Positions 1-9,800 of a stretch of DNA of 24,189 nt are shown piece after piece (the stretch's first letter is position 1; every line of letters starts with the position of its first letter). Source of the DNA: Saccoglossus kowalevskii. Taxonomy: Eukaryota > Hemichordata > Enteropneusta > Harrimaniidae. The notes under the pieces are model-generated. The model was not told the origin of the DNA. It worked only from the letters and a program-made list of their open reading frames with translations, and searched no databases. The stretch lies in assembly GCF_000003605.2 (NCBI RefSeq), contig NW_003107098.1, positions 95,711 to 119,899 of the forward strand. Direction: 5' to 3'. The position numbers and the translations under genes are program-made.

Positions 1-133
1 ACTCTATCTACTTGCAACTACAATCCTTGCGTAAATAATGGCACGTGTGTGGCCGGTGATGGTGAAAACATCAGTTATTTTTGTATATGTGAAAGTAGCT
101 ATATCGGAGAAACGTGCAAAAGTCGGGTGTCTG
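1..133 (+). CDS. EGF-like exon, gene A (5' cut by window)
   Basis: Codons start at position 1. The six cysteines are spaced C-x4-C-x5-C-x11-C-x1-C-x8-C, with NPC and NNGTC motifs typical of EGF modules; C2-x4-T-C3 is an O-fucose sequon. The loop between C3 and C4 is longer than in the gene B EGFs. There are two candidate phase 1 donors: GTGGGT at 134 and GTAAGT at 140. The second looks stronger but gives T|GA, a stop, with the next good exon at 1078. Readthrough adds a stray Cys codon. Confidence 0.6.
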
Positions 134-1481
134 GTGGGTGTAAGTTTAAGTATACGATTAAAAGAAGGCTACCTTCAAGTTTAAGTCTCCGTCTTCCCAT
201 ATGATACGTCGGCAGGCCATGCGCAATTTTATAGGCACTATTATTTCATAGATTGGAAAACAATGATCGTAACATATCTATTTACTCTATCTAATAGTAG
301 TACTATCCGTATATAAGTTAACTGAATCATGTTTCTAGGATCGCAATGGTCTTCACTATTGACGTAGATGAAATATCTCGATTGACTCTATTTGCTAAAA
401 CATGCACATCCGTGTGTATTTTGCACGCTACAGCTTGCGACTACAATCCTTGCTTAAATAATGGCACGTGTGTGGCTATATCGGAGAAAAGTATGGAACT
501 GAGGTATCTGGTGGGTGCAAGTATTCGATTAAAAGAAGTGCTACCTCCAAGTTTAAGTCTCCGTCCTCCCATATGATTCGTCGGCGGGTCATGCGCAATC
601 TTCTGGAGTGCATTGCTGTTTTGGTAGAATACGTCATGTGTCGGATATGACGTAGTATACGTATAATTGAATATTTATGGACAACGCTGCATAATTTGTG
701 AAATATAGAAATATTCACGTTATTATTGCGAAGAACTCCAAGCAACAGAGCGCTGCACCCTGTATAATTATCTGTTTAATTGGATAAGGGATTATAATAT
801 TAACAGTCAAAAATTGATTTATTCCTCAGACTAATATTACTAGTCTGAGTTTATTCACAGGTAAACAACAACAGGCTGGATCGCTGACACTAATATTACT
901 AGTCTGAGTTTATTCACAGGCAAACAACAACAGGCTGGATCGCTGACACTAATTTTAATTGAATAAGCACAAAGGATCGCAAGCAAGATGACATCAAAGG
1001 AAATGCATTCATTTCTTATCCATATATTGTTTATTATATACAAATAATTAGCTGTTATTCGTTTTAAAACAAAACAGGAACTGACATTGTATGTGAATGT
1101 ACTCCACCGGACTGCCTGCCATCGGTTGCATTGTGTGTCGCGAGTGGGAGTTGTTACACGAACAGCCAAGGGGGTATTAATGATGATGAATTGGTCAAAG
1201 GATGCATGACCGACGTAGAGGCTTCTGTTTTCTGTACCGACACTGTAAGTCCATTTCTAAATCATTATTTTGTGTTAATTATTTGTGTTAATTATCAAGT
1301 GTTAATAAAAATGATTTTGTTATTTTGTATTTATGGTAAAACGTGCTAAATAATCATCTCTTACAGCGGTTTGTGTGCTGTTCTTATAACTATTGTAACA
1401 GTGAAGTGCTTCTTACAACTTACCAGCCCTTCGTTACCACTGTCCAACCCATGGTCACAACGGAACAGCCACCAACGTCGA
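1..1481 (+). CDS. Gene A (3' part): EGF plus activin-receptor-type three-finger domain protein
   Basis: Partial gene model, cut by the window start. Visible exons: an EGF exon (1-133 or 1-139), then two exons (1078-1244, 1367-1481) that together encode one ten-cysteine three-finger domain, then a Thr/Pro-rich linker. Outer exon borders are phase 1 and the border inside the three-finger domain is phase 0, so that domain is a symmetrical 1-1 shuffling module. No membrane segment or kinase is seen, which suggests a secreted protein or one anchored by an unseen exon. Joining the EGF exon to the three-finger exon works only if the donor at 134 is used (G|GA, Gly); the donor at 140 would create TGA. 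That the EGF and three-finger exons share one transcript is inferred from strand, order, phase and proximity. The three-finger exons could be a separate small gene. Confidence 0.5.
434..517 (+). pseudogene. Decayed duplicate of the EGF exon
   Basis: The segment 436-600 is a diverged copy of 13-232, including downstream intron sequence. It has an acceptor (CTACAG at 428-433) and keeps C1-C3 (436-438 onward). Relative to the first copy it lacks 46 nt (equivalent to 54-99), which removes C4 and C5 and shifts the frame. From the first TGC to the GTGGGT motif is 121 nt in copy 1 and 75 nt here. The downstream GTAAGT of copy 1 is GCAAGT here. It cannot contribute a phase 1-1 EGF module. Confidence 0.65.
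831..948. repeat. 59-bp tandem duplication, two copies
   Basis: Two nearly identical 59-bp units lie at 831-889 and 890-948, with a few bases of a third start. The only clear difference is GGTAAAC versus GGCAAAC. Each unit holds ACTAATATTACTAGT, which with flanking bases forms an inverted repeat (AGACTA/TAGTCT). It lies in the intron before the three-finger exons. Confidence 0.85.
1078..1244 (+). CDS. Three-finger (activin receptor type I-like) domain, exon 1
   Basis: The acceptor is AAAACAG at 1071-1077 (phase 1) and the donor GTAAGT at 1245 (phase 0). The exon encodes the first seven cysteines: CxC, x4, C (CECTPPDC), then C, GSCY, a KGCM motif and a final Cys before the donor. The order C-x-C-x4-C ... 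C ... G-x-C-[YF] ... G-C ... C followed by CC-x4-C-N in the next exon is the signature of TGF-beta/BMP type I receptor ectodomains (Pfam Activin_recp class), and more loosely of Ly6/uPAR. The acidic stretch before KGC also resembles those receptors. Ligand-binding ability cannot be judged. Confidence 0.7.
1367..1481 (+). CDS. Three-finger domain exon 2 and Thr/Pro-rich tail
   Basis: The acceptor is CTCTTACAG (ends 1366, phase 0) and the donor A|GTAAGT at 1482 (phase 1). It starts RFVCCSYNYCN, the CC-x4-C-N terminal motif of three-finger/activin-receptor folds. That gives ten cysteines in total with the previous exon, the number in BMP type I receptors. It continues with a linker of repeated TT/VQP/TEQP segments, likely a mucin-like stalk. 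If the donor is not used, translation stops 17 codons later at 1528-1530. Confidence 0.7.
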
Positions 1482-1772
1482 GTAAGTCGAACACCTTCGT
1501 TTTTTTGTGTGAATTTAATACTATACAGTAATAGACATTCATTTATGAATTATAGGAGAACATTTGGTTTGTTAAAGTGTAAATGTAGATTCATAAAATT
1601 ACGTTTTTGCTCGTTTTATACTTATACGCAGTATTACCTACACGCAGTTCAAATATAGAAGCTTATAACCACAAGTAGAATCTTTTTAAAAAGATGATTT
1701 AAAAATATAATAACACTAAGGTATACATGATTATGTTTTAAAATAGGCATTATCTTCCTTTTTATTCTTCAG

Positions 1773-2355
1773 TTGTTGGGAGAGTTTAAATAATTCCAAG
1801 GGATTGTCTATTTAATTTAAGAGTGTCCGAGTCATTTTATATTGCGTTTTGTTCTTATATCATGATACCAGAAATGTTGAAATACCCGACTCGGAGTATG
1901 TTTATTCATTGACTATATATATTAGCCACTGTCTATGGTTTGATTACCCTGTATGACACGTTGCTGCGAGACAACAAACACGCTTCCAAAAATCGCTGAA
2001 ACATGGTGTTTCACAGGAAACAAAACCAAAATCTAAAACTATTTAATTTATTTTGAACTTCCCTGACCAACCGTAAACCCAAGTTGAGAGAAGAGCTACT
2101 TTGCATAATTATTCAGTCAGTGAAAATATTAGACAATTTACAAACAAGTACATTGTTTTTAGTGAAACGTTATTTGTACTGGAAATTCTGGCACACCTTT
2201 CACAGTAAAATTATACTTTATATTATATATATGTACAGACTCATTGCAAGTTATTCAGATGTTTTTTTCCCGTTTTTCGCGGCAATTTGAGTATTTTTAG
2301 TGTGTTCTACTAGTAAGTGGTGGAAATGTTAACAATAAAGCAAAGCCTGTCTATA
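1773..2355 (+). CDS. Candidate terminal exon and 3' UTR of gene A
   Basis: A long pyrimidine tract ending TTTTTATTCTTCAG (1759-1772) is one of the best acceptors in the region. Joined in phase 1 to the A at 1481, it adds five residues (IVGRV) before TAA at 1785-1787. No AATAAA was seen until 2334-2339, so the 3' UTR would be about 570 nt. A second acceptor-like site (ATTTTTAG, ends 2300) would give a different very short tail before the same signal. This is a gene-prediction inference without transcript support. Confidence 0.3.
2334..2339 (+). promoter_or_regulatory. Polyadenylation signal AATAAA (candidate, gene A)
   Basis: An AATAAA hexamer lies about 550 nt after the candidate gene A stop codon and before the CpG-richer intergenic segment. 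Such hexamers are common by chance in AT-rich DNA. Confidence 0.3.
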
Positions 2356-3108
2356 TAAAATAATGCAAAAAACAGTTTAAGAGATGCGAGTGCGCACGCA
2401 CCTTGATACAATTGAGCGTTATTAAATGTGCGTACTGTGATAGGTTGAATGTTTTTATGCGGGGTACATATGTTGAATGTGTCGTAATTGGAAAAATAGC
2501 GGCTCTGTGAAGTATTAAGTCAGATGGCCTATTATTATATTTGATTTGATTATATGATGGAGTATTATCACATAAAGCTGTATGAGAGAAAGTGTACATG
2601 GGTGTATCACGTGACTTGGTTACATGGAAATGTTAGCAAATACAGCAGACGGATGAACACAATGGGCTCGATGGAAACGTGATGTTCTGTTCAAATATCT
2701 CAGGTGCCAAATTACATAAATTACCGGGACCGTTGCTCGCTTCTGGTGCTCTACGAACTGCCGCCACGGCGTGGTTGACTATATATCTAGTTAACAATAA
2801 TTGTTGAACCCGTGACGAGGTGTAACAGGTTTATTATATCTACCGTTCATGCTAATGACGTCCCATTGAAGTGGGCCCGTGCAGCTATTAGATGCAGCGT
2901 ACACATCGACGGAGAAATAAAGAGTTGTTGTAAAAGGCGTGGTGAACAATACTCGGGTCTTCCATGTGGAAAATCGCTCTTGATTTTGGGTGAAGGTGTT
3001 TCCTACTTCACGGTCTACATACCAACAGGCTTACCTGGCAATTTTCGCACGGGCACACCGTCCATACCTGTATTGCGTTACAGTCAATAGCTTAACGGGT
3101 AGTGCCGC

Positions 3109-3115
3109 TATAAAA
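3109..3115 (+). promoter_or_regulatory. TATA-box candidate for gene B
   Basis: TATAAAA sits in a GC-richer context, with a TCAAT (CAAT-like) motif about 27 nt upstream. A start site would be expected near 3140, giving a 5' UTR of about 600 nt before the ATG at 3748, or a spliced leader exon. Motif evidence only. Confidence 0.25.
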
Positions 3116-3209
3116 CCGATATATTGTTTTTATTCGCTCACCTTGTTCAATGAGCTGCATTCCATTTACTTGGAGGTGTATCATTCAGCAACCACTCCTG
3201 ATACTTGGG

Positions 3210-3261
3210 TAGCGCAGCGGACTTGACCGGGACTAGCAGGTGGTGTGAGGTTTTCGCGTCC
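3210..3261 (+). repeat. tRNA-like (SINE head) relic, candidate
   Basis: TAGCGCAGCGG fits the RNA polymerase III A box (TRGCNNAGYNGG) except at its last base. GGTTTTCGCGTCC, 39 nt downstream, resembles a B box with an insertion. No full cloverleaf is seen. It could be a degenerate tRNA-derived SINE or chance. Confidence 0.2.
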
Positions 3262-3747
3262 TCGACAGTCAGCGAAACTCGGATATTTTCTCCGGGAGTG
3301 AAAATATAAGCGGTGGGCAACTCGGAAAGTGTGCAAGAATTTGAAATAACGTCTTCTAGTCCTGTATTCCGTATCTAAGCAGGTCGACTTATTGGAGATT
3401 ATCGAACGGACAAAGCTTTAGTAGCGAACATTTTCTCTTCATTGTATCGCATGTTCATTGAATCGGAACTGTGTTTGTTTAAAAGTAGATCATGAAGATA
3501 TTGTGTCCGAGTGAATTGAGTAATACTTCATTCTCGTGTCAAAAGGTCGTGTACTTACAACCATTGTACTCTCTCTAGAAGCAAACTGACGAATCTTACA
3601 CATATTTGGAAAGAGATATAAACTGTATATATGTTTGTTACCTACTGCCAAGTACAAGACAACGTGCACCTGGTGAAATTTCACCGATAAATTTATTCAC
3701 AATTTGTACATTCGTTCCTGTGGGGAACATTCACTGAAAACTTAGAA

Positions 3748-3874
3748 ATGATGGGTGGTCGACACGGGTCAGCACATTTAAACTGGGTAACTGCATTGGG
3801 ATCAGTAGATACCAGAATTATATCAATGTTAATAATATTATTATTAACACTGGGAACCGACGTAGTGGCTTCAG
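3748..3874 (+). CDS. Signal-peptide exon of gene B
   Basis: The tandem ATGATGG at 3748 begins an open frame; the second ATG has the better context (A at -3, G at +4). A third in-frame ATG at 3826 would give a compact signal peptide, [16 protein letters not shown]. The hydrophobic core is followed by small residues and the donor TCAG|GTGATG at 3875 in phase 1. Joined to 6241 it gives GAT, so the mature protein would begin near Asp-Cys of the first EGF. The frame is closed upstream by TAA at 3688. The 2366-nt distance to the next exon is the main uncertainty. Confidence 0.6.
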
Positions 3875-6800
3875 GTGATGTATTTTGATGCTTTGAACGC
3901 CGCGGATTCTATTTACATGACCCCCCTTATACAACAGGGCGTGTACGTTATCCAAACTATGCAGCGACTCGCATATAAGAATTGTGGTGTCAGATGTGTC
4001 TAATGGGCATAATAACGAGCAGGCTTTATAGATGGCGACAATTGTGATAGAATGTATGACGTTCGGTACTAAAATTACCGTTAATAATATCCTGTTTATT
4101 CTTAACCAGTGTTGATTTCACTCGGCAAAACACCAAACACGTAATGGCCATACATCGTCAAACTCATGACAATGCCAGGCGTTAGTTTTATGCACAAAAT
4201 TGCAACGCATATTTTCAATGAAATTCGTCGTGCAGTATACTTTCACTGAAAAAAAAAATATTCGAGAGTAATTGCTGATCAATTACATTGTTTGTTAGTC
4301 ATAAAACACTGTGCGTGTCAGTTGAGAATATTTTCAACGAAGAATGGTGAAATAATTTACGGTCGCCATGTTATTAGGTAGCGTTTTTCACAATGCATCT
4401 ACACAACGTAACATAGTTCTATATTGAAGGATGTACACATATGCCAGTCTTCTAAAGTAAAACCTATTTATTTTGCATGTAAGATTAATTAATGGATACT
4501 GTAAATGCATTAATTATTCACTGGGGTTTTTTTCCCCGATAAGAAAATCCGCTAAATGAAATCTAAGTGAATAAGTAAAATAAAACTCATTGTTTCCTTG
4601 ACAAATTTGAGAAATTAAAACATGGTGACTAGGCTAAAAACACCAAAATTGTGATATTAAATGACAGTGAAAATAAATGGTTTTACAGTAGTTTATTTTT
4701 CAAGCGTATCGGCCACTTTCTCTACATTGCATCGCCGGACCATTCAATCGAAACCGTGTTTTAACGCCGATTACGGTATTATAGTGCGACTTTGTCCTAC
4801 GCTAACCTGTAAATTCTCGTTTGCCATGACAACGAAGTTAATTATTTTAATATAATCATTTATGTACGAGTCTTAGTAAACGCAATTGAACCACGACCAC
4901 GCAACGATATAACTTTGTATAACACACATGCCCAATTTCGAAGCGTCCAATAATTGAGTTGTTTTGTTATTGGTAAAACTATTTTTCTATGACTCGCATT
5001 TTTAGTTAATAAGACTCGTTCAGAACCGTCGTCACGTACGGGTGTTATTCACTCATATCAAATGGAAGGCACTAAACCCAATTAACTCATTGTTGTAAGT
5101 TAAAAAGCCCTATTTAAATTTCACTTTAATTCACGTCTTGCAAACCATAGTATATTATGTATACACCAAGGAATAACTGGAACTACGCACATTCATATAA
5201 ACGTCGACTTGTATACAAATTAAATATACGTTATAGCAATTGATTTGAAATAGGCTTGTTCGTAAGAATTGTTTGGCGTGTTAATCATAATTTAAAATTG
5301 ACTTAAAATTAGACATATTATTCATAGAACACCCGTTAATTGATTTTGAATTAAATAGCTGTTTATTGTCATGTACATGTACAGTGACTATATTTGATTA
5401 ACAGATTGATTAACGGCATAAATTGTAAATACTAGAACTAGATTGACATCTGTCTCAGCGAAAATATAATTCTGTGAAGTAATGCGTTGATTCGTTCAGA
5501 ATATTGTACATTCTTATGTTATTTTAATTGACTGACAGGAAGAGATTGAATGCAAATAATTGAGTGTACAAATTTCCATAGTCGCTACCTTACCTTATTT
5601 ACATGTTAACGCCTAGGACTCCTTGGGAGCGTGATATACACGCGACTTGGTTTTAGCCCCAAAGAGTGTTCCATTTCCTGTCCTTATCACGTCCGGCCTC
5701 AAACTGCCATGCTAACGTAGATTAGTGAAATGTTGAGATTGAACAGTGTAATAATTCGTTTGAGAGTTGTTTTGTTAAAGGACCGCAAAACCAGCTGGAA
5801 CACTGCTGATAATGTTAGTCTATGATATGTAAATGCATATTCGGAGACGTTTACGTGTCAAAAATACTATATTTCTTGAAAGACTATACAAAGCGTGAAA
5901 CAAGATTGGTTATGCACATATATGTGCATGTTGTTGTGCTTAAATTGTTTTGTTGGAGTGGTTTTGCCAAAACATTATGGGTAAACCGTTGACACTTGAC
6001 ACGTATTATAACTAAATGTGTCTAAATTGTGAATATTGCATTCATTTGTTTGCATTTCTTTCCACTGATTTTTCAACAGACTGTGGGCTACTGTATATTA
6101 TATCCCCCGAACATGTATCGTGATTGGACATAATGCAGTTAATTTCACTAAGACTACGAATTAACATAATGTGATCAAAAACTGTTAGTTTCATCTACAT
6201 TTTTACCAAGACTAGATGGATATACTTTTATTCTTCTCAGATTGCAACGTCGACCCCTGTCAGAACGGTGCGATATGTCAGATATCGGTACTCAGTCCAG
6301 GGTATGTGTGTCTTTGCGTCACTGGATGGCATGGGCAAGATTGTGAACAGCCTACCTGTAAGTATCAGTAAACAAGATGCATGTCATTGAATAGATTCAT
6401 CAAAACTTTGCTCAGAAAGATCGCAATTGAGAGATCAAGAGAGATAACCTGAAATGTACATGATAATGATGATGTATTGTGGGGAAGAATCGGGGGGGGG
6501 GGCTACTTCCACATTAAGTGGGTAAGGGTGTGAAGCTAACCTCTCGTAAACTACTAGTATACTCACTTATAAACCATTTTTTTTCCATTTATATACCCAC
6601 TTCTAAACACAAGTGTTTTCAGCGAAAAAAAAAACATCTTGCTCACAACTTCTATGCAAGTAGGGAGAATTCACTAACACAAAATCTTCATGAACTAATT
6701 TGCATTACAACTAATATGTTTTGCGATTTATTTTTAGTTCAAGGTTGCGGTTCCAATTCATACAGTCTGAGAGATACGATAACCTCACCAAACTACCCAA

Positions 6801-9800
6801 GCTTCCATGGGTCGAGGGAATTTTGCGTGTACCTTATCAGAATTCCATCGGCTACATCTATTCGTTTGGTCTTCAATGAGCCGTTTGACGTTGAACTGGA
6901 TAAGGATTCTGTGGAGATTGGTGTTGGACCCGTAGCCGATTATACACTGGATGGTGTGTTGCTGTTCGATGGCGATGTCGCTCCCGATCCGATCACTCTC
7001 AGTAGCAATCAAGTATTCATTATTTGGTCGAGCGACAAAAACATAGTCAGAACTGGATTTTCCATTTCATATGAAGCAGGTTAGTAAAGTGTTTGCAGGA
7101 TGACGTATTCTTGATCGACGATGTACAATAATTTAAACAGAACAGAACAGAACAGATCAGTATACAAACAAATAACTCTGTCCAGATTTAGTTTTTCAAA
7201 ACCGATAATAGTTATTACTTTTTTGCCAATAGACGGTAACGAATGCCTGAGCAATCCATGTGCTGTTGGATACGCGTGCCTTGACGATTTTGCCTCATAC
7301 ACCTGTGTTGGTAAGTATGACTAATTTGTCGTGTTTGCATGTAAACCTATCACAACTCTATAATGCAGATCCTTAGAAGTTTATTATCATGGAAATCATT
7401 TCTATAACTTTATCGTTGAGGGTGATGTATGTGGAAGGTGACTGCATGTTCTTGTATCCTACCCTCTTACATTTCGGTAAACAGCCCACCTATAAAGTAC
7501 TGCATATTTTCTTCCCAACTCTTCTCCTGGTTATCCAGATATCAATGAATGTTCAAGCAATCCTTGCTTAAATGGCGGTACTTGTAAAAACGGTGTCAAC
7601 TCTTACACATGTGACTGTCCCGTTGACTGGACTGGAGTCATCTGCCAGACATGTAAGTAGGCATGGTGCATTCCTAAAGTAACCGTATACTTTTTTTTAT
7701 TTAAACTTAATTTTAACAAAAATAATTTAAGTTCACGTTATGTAGTTATTAAACTAATTTAATTTAATTAAAATGTGTTAAATACAGGTTTATTTTATTT
7801 CTTGCATTAGCTATGAACCCCTGCAACAGCAACCCATGCTTGAATGCAGCCACATGTAACAATTTTGTAGATTTCTACACGTGTACCTGCTTAGGAGGCT
7901 GGACAGGAACAAACTGCGGGCAAGGTATGTTCAAACATACACTGGATTTTAGTTAATCTTTCAATAGATCTGTATTAGTGATCTGAGTGTTGCTTATGTG
8001 TCGTTTACATTGATTGCGATCAATTGTTGTTACAGCTATAAATCTGTGCAATCCGGACCCATGCAAAAACGGGGCTACCTGCATAAACCACCAAACATAT
8101 TACAGATGCACGTGTCCAAGCGGGTACACAGGTAGTGACTGTGGACAAGGTGAGATTCCATAATTCACTGTCGCTTAGAGACACTACAGATACAACACAA
8201 TTTGTACTCACTTCATTGTCATATTATTTTTTTTGTATTCAGAAATCAATTTATGCAGTCCCAATCCTTGCAATAACGGAGGCACATGTACAAACTTTAT
8301 GACATTTTTCGTATGCGATTGTCCTATTGGCTGGGTTGGAACTACATGTGAATCACGTGAGTTAAGGCTGTTATCGTATATACAGAACCACAGTGAAAGA
8401 CAATGCAGATAACTAAATTCTTGAATTAACTAAATTCGATGTGTACTAGTGTTATATTACTTCGTGTAACGAATACTATGTTTGTAGCAAGAGTAAACGT
8501 TTATTTTACAATGAATTATACAGACTATTTTAAAAGATGTAATAAAAAATTATTTAAAAATGAGCAAAAATATTTAAAGTTATCCACATTGTCTTTTTGA
8601 GTGATAGCAATTGCATTGCTTAGTGTGGTAAGCTACATACAATTTATATAAGCATTTTGAACAAATATTATAGGTGCATTAGTTAAACAATATACAATGG
8701 AATTATTGGGTCAAGAAATTGTGTTTCACTGCTATACTGTTTCAATGATCTGTTAACCGAATAGTTTGCATTAATCAGAATAATTGTGGACAGGAATAAC
8801 GTTAAGTTATGATCATATGTTTTTCAGGCGATGATAAATGCTCACCAACTCCGTGCCTCAATGGTGCCACGTGTATAAATCACGTCACGTACTATGAGTG
8901 TGACTGTGCCGATGGATGGACGGGAACAAACTGTGCAACTCGTAAGTAAAACCATGGAGACATGTCATGGCCGTAAAGGTCATAAATTGTTACATAAATA
9001 TGAATTATAAAAATTGTACCTAATCGCCAATTACGATCCAAAACGCAAAGTATGTAAACACCATACAAATGCACAAATGATTGTCTCGCGGGAATTTAAA
9101 GTGGATGAACTCTTCACGTGTTGCACTGGACTTTTGAATGGAGAAGCGTTCCTTGTTAGCAATTTATGATAGATAATTGATGCAACATTATGGCGGGGTT
9201 ATTTGTGTCATATACTAACATGCGTACTATTGTATCGTAGCTGTAAATCCATGTAATAGCAACCCCTGTAGAAATGGAGCAGAATGCAACGACTTTCAGA
9301 CTGCATATACCTGCACATGTGCTGATGGGTGGACAGGACCAACCTGCCAACAAGGTATGTCAGTTGAAAGCCTTAGTAATGGTCTACGGATAGGAAGAAG
9401 GGTCGTGTTTGTGTTATCGTTGACGAGGAAGTTCAGTAAAAAATATCTAAGTAATGTTACAGTAATTGGTTCATTTCAATAACTGTGTCATGGTATGCGC
9501 GAATAGTAAATCCTAACTGCTTGTCACATCAAATTATTTGAATACACAGAACCCTAGCCCACTTCCGACTGTTGAAATTACTAATACAAGGGCACGTGAC
9601 TGTATAGAACAATAACATTGCAGTTTCGCTGTTGATTTCAGGGAATACTAGTATATTGTGGAATGTTTTTTGGATAACTTCTTTTCCACCTCGGTTTAAT
9701 ATTTTACTGGAACAATCCTTAACGTACCTCTCCCTTTTCCTTTTATCGCAAATATACTACCTAATTGACAAAGGCTACACAGTATAACACATAGCAGTAT

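Larger units (their letters stand above)
2356..3747. other. Intergenic region with probable promoter of gene B
   Basis: No exon with coding features is seen. Around 2690-3480 the DNA is visibly richer in G+C and CpG than its surroundings. ORFs here (for example 2812-3090) have no recognisable domain. The stretch ends in the reading frame of the gene B signal-peptide exon, which is closed upstream by TAA at 3688-3690, so 3691-3747 would be 5' UTR. Confidence 0.4.

Noticed and set aside
988-1044. Hydrophobic ATG-started frame as a signal peptide for the three-finger domain
   Set aside because: It ends at TAA with no GT donor inside, so it cannot splice to 1078.
2812-3090. 92-codon ORF as a small gene
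   Set aside because: No recognised domain, signal peptide or splice context; it lies in the CpG-richer presumed promoter region.
6518-6737. N-terminal extension of the CUB open frame
   Set aside because: It is intron sequence upstream of the acceptor TTTTTAG and is low-complexity in translation.
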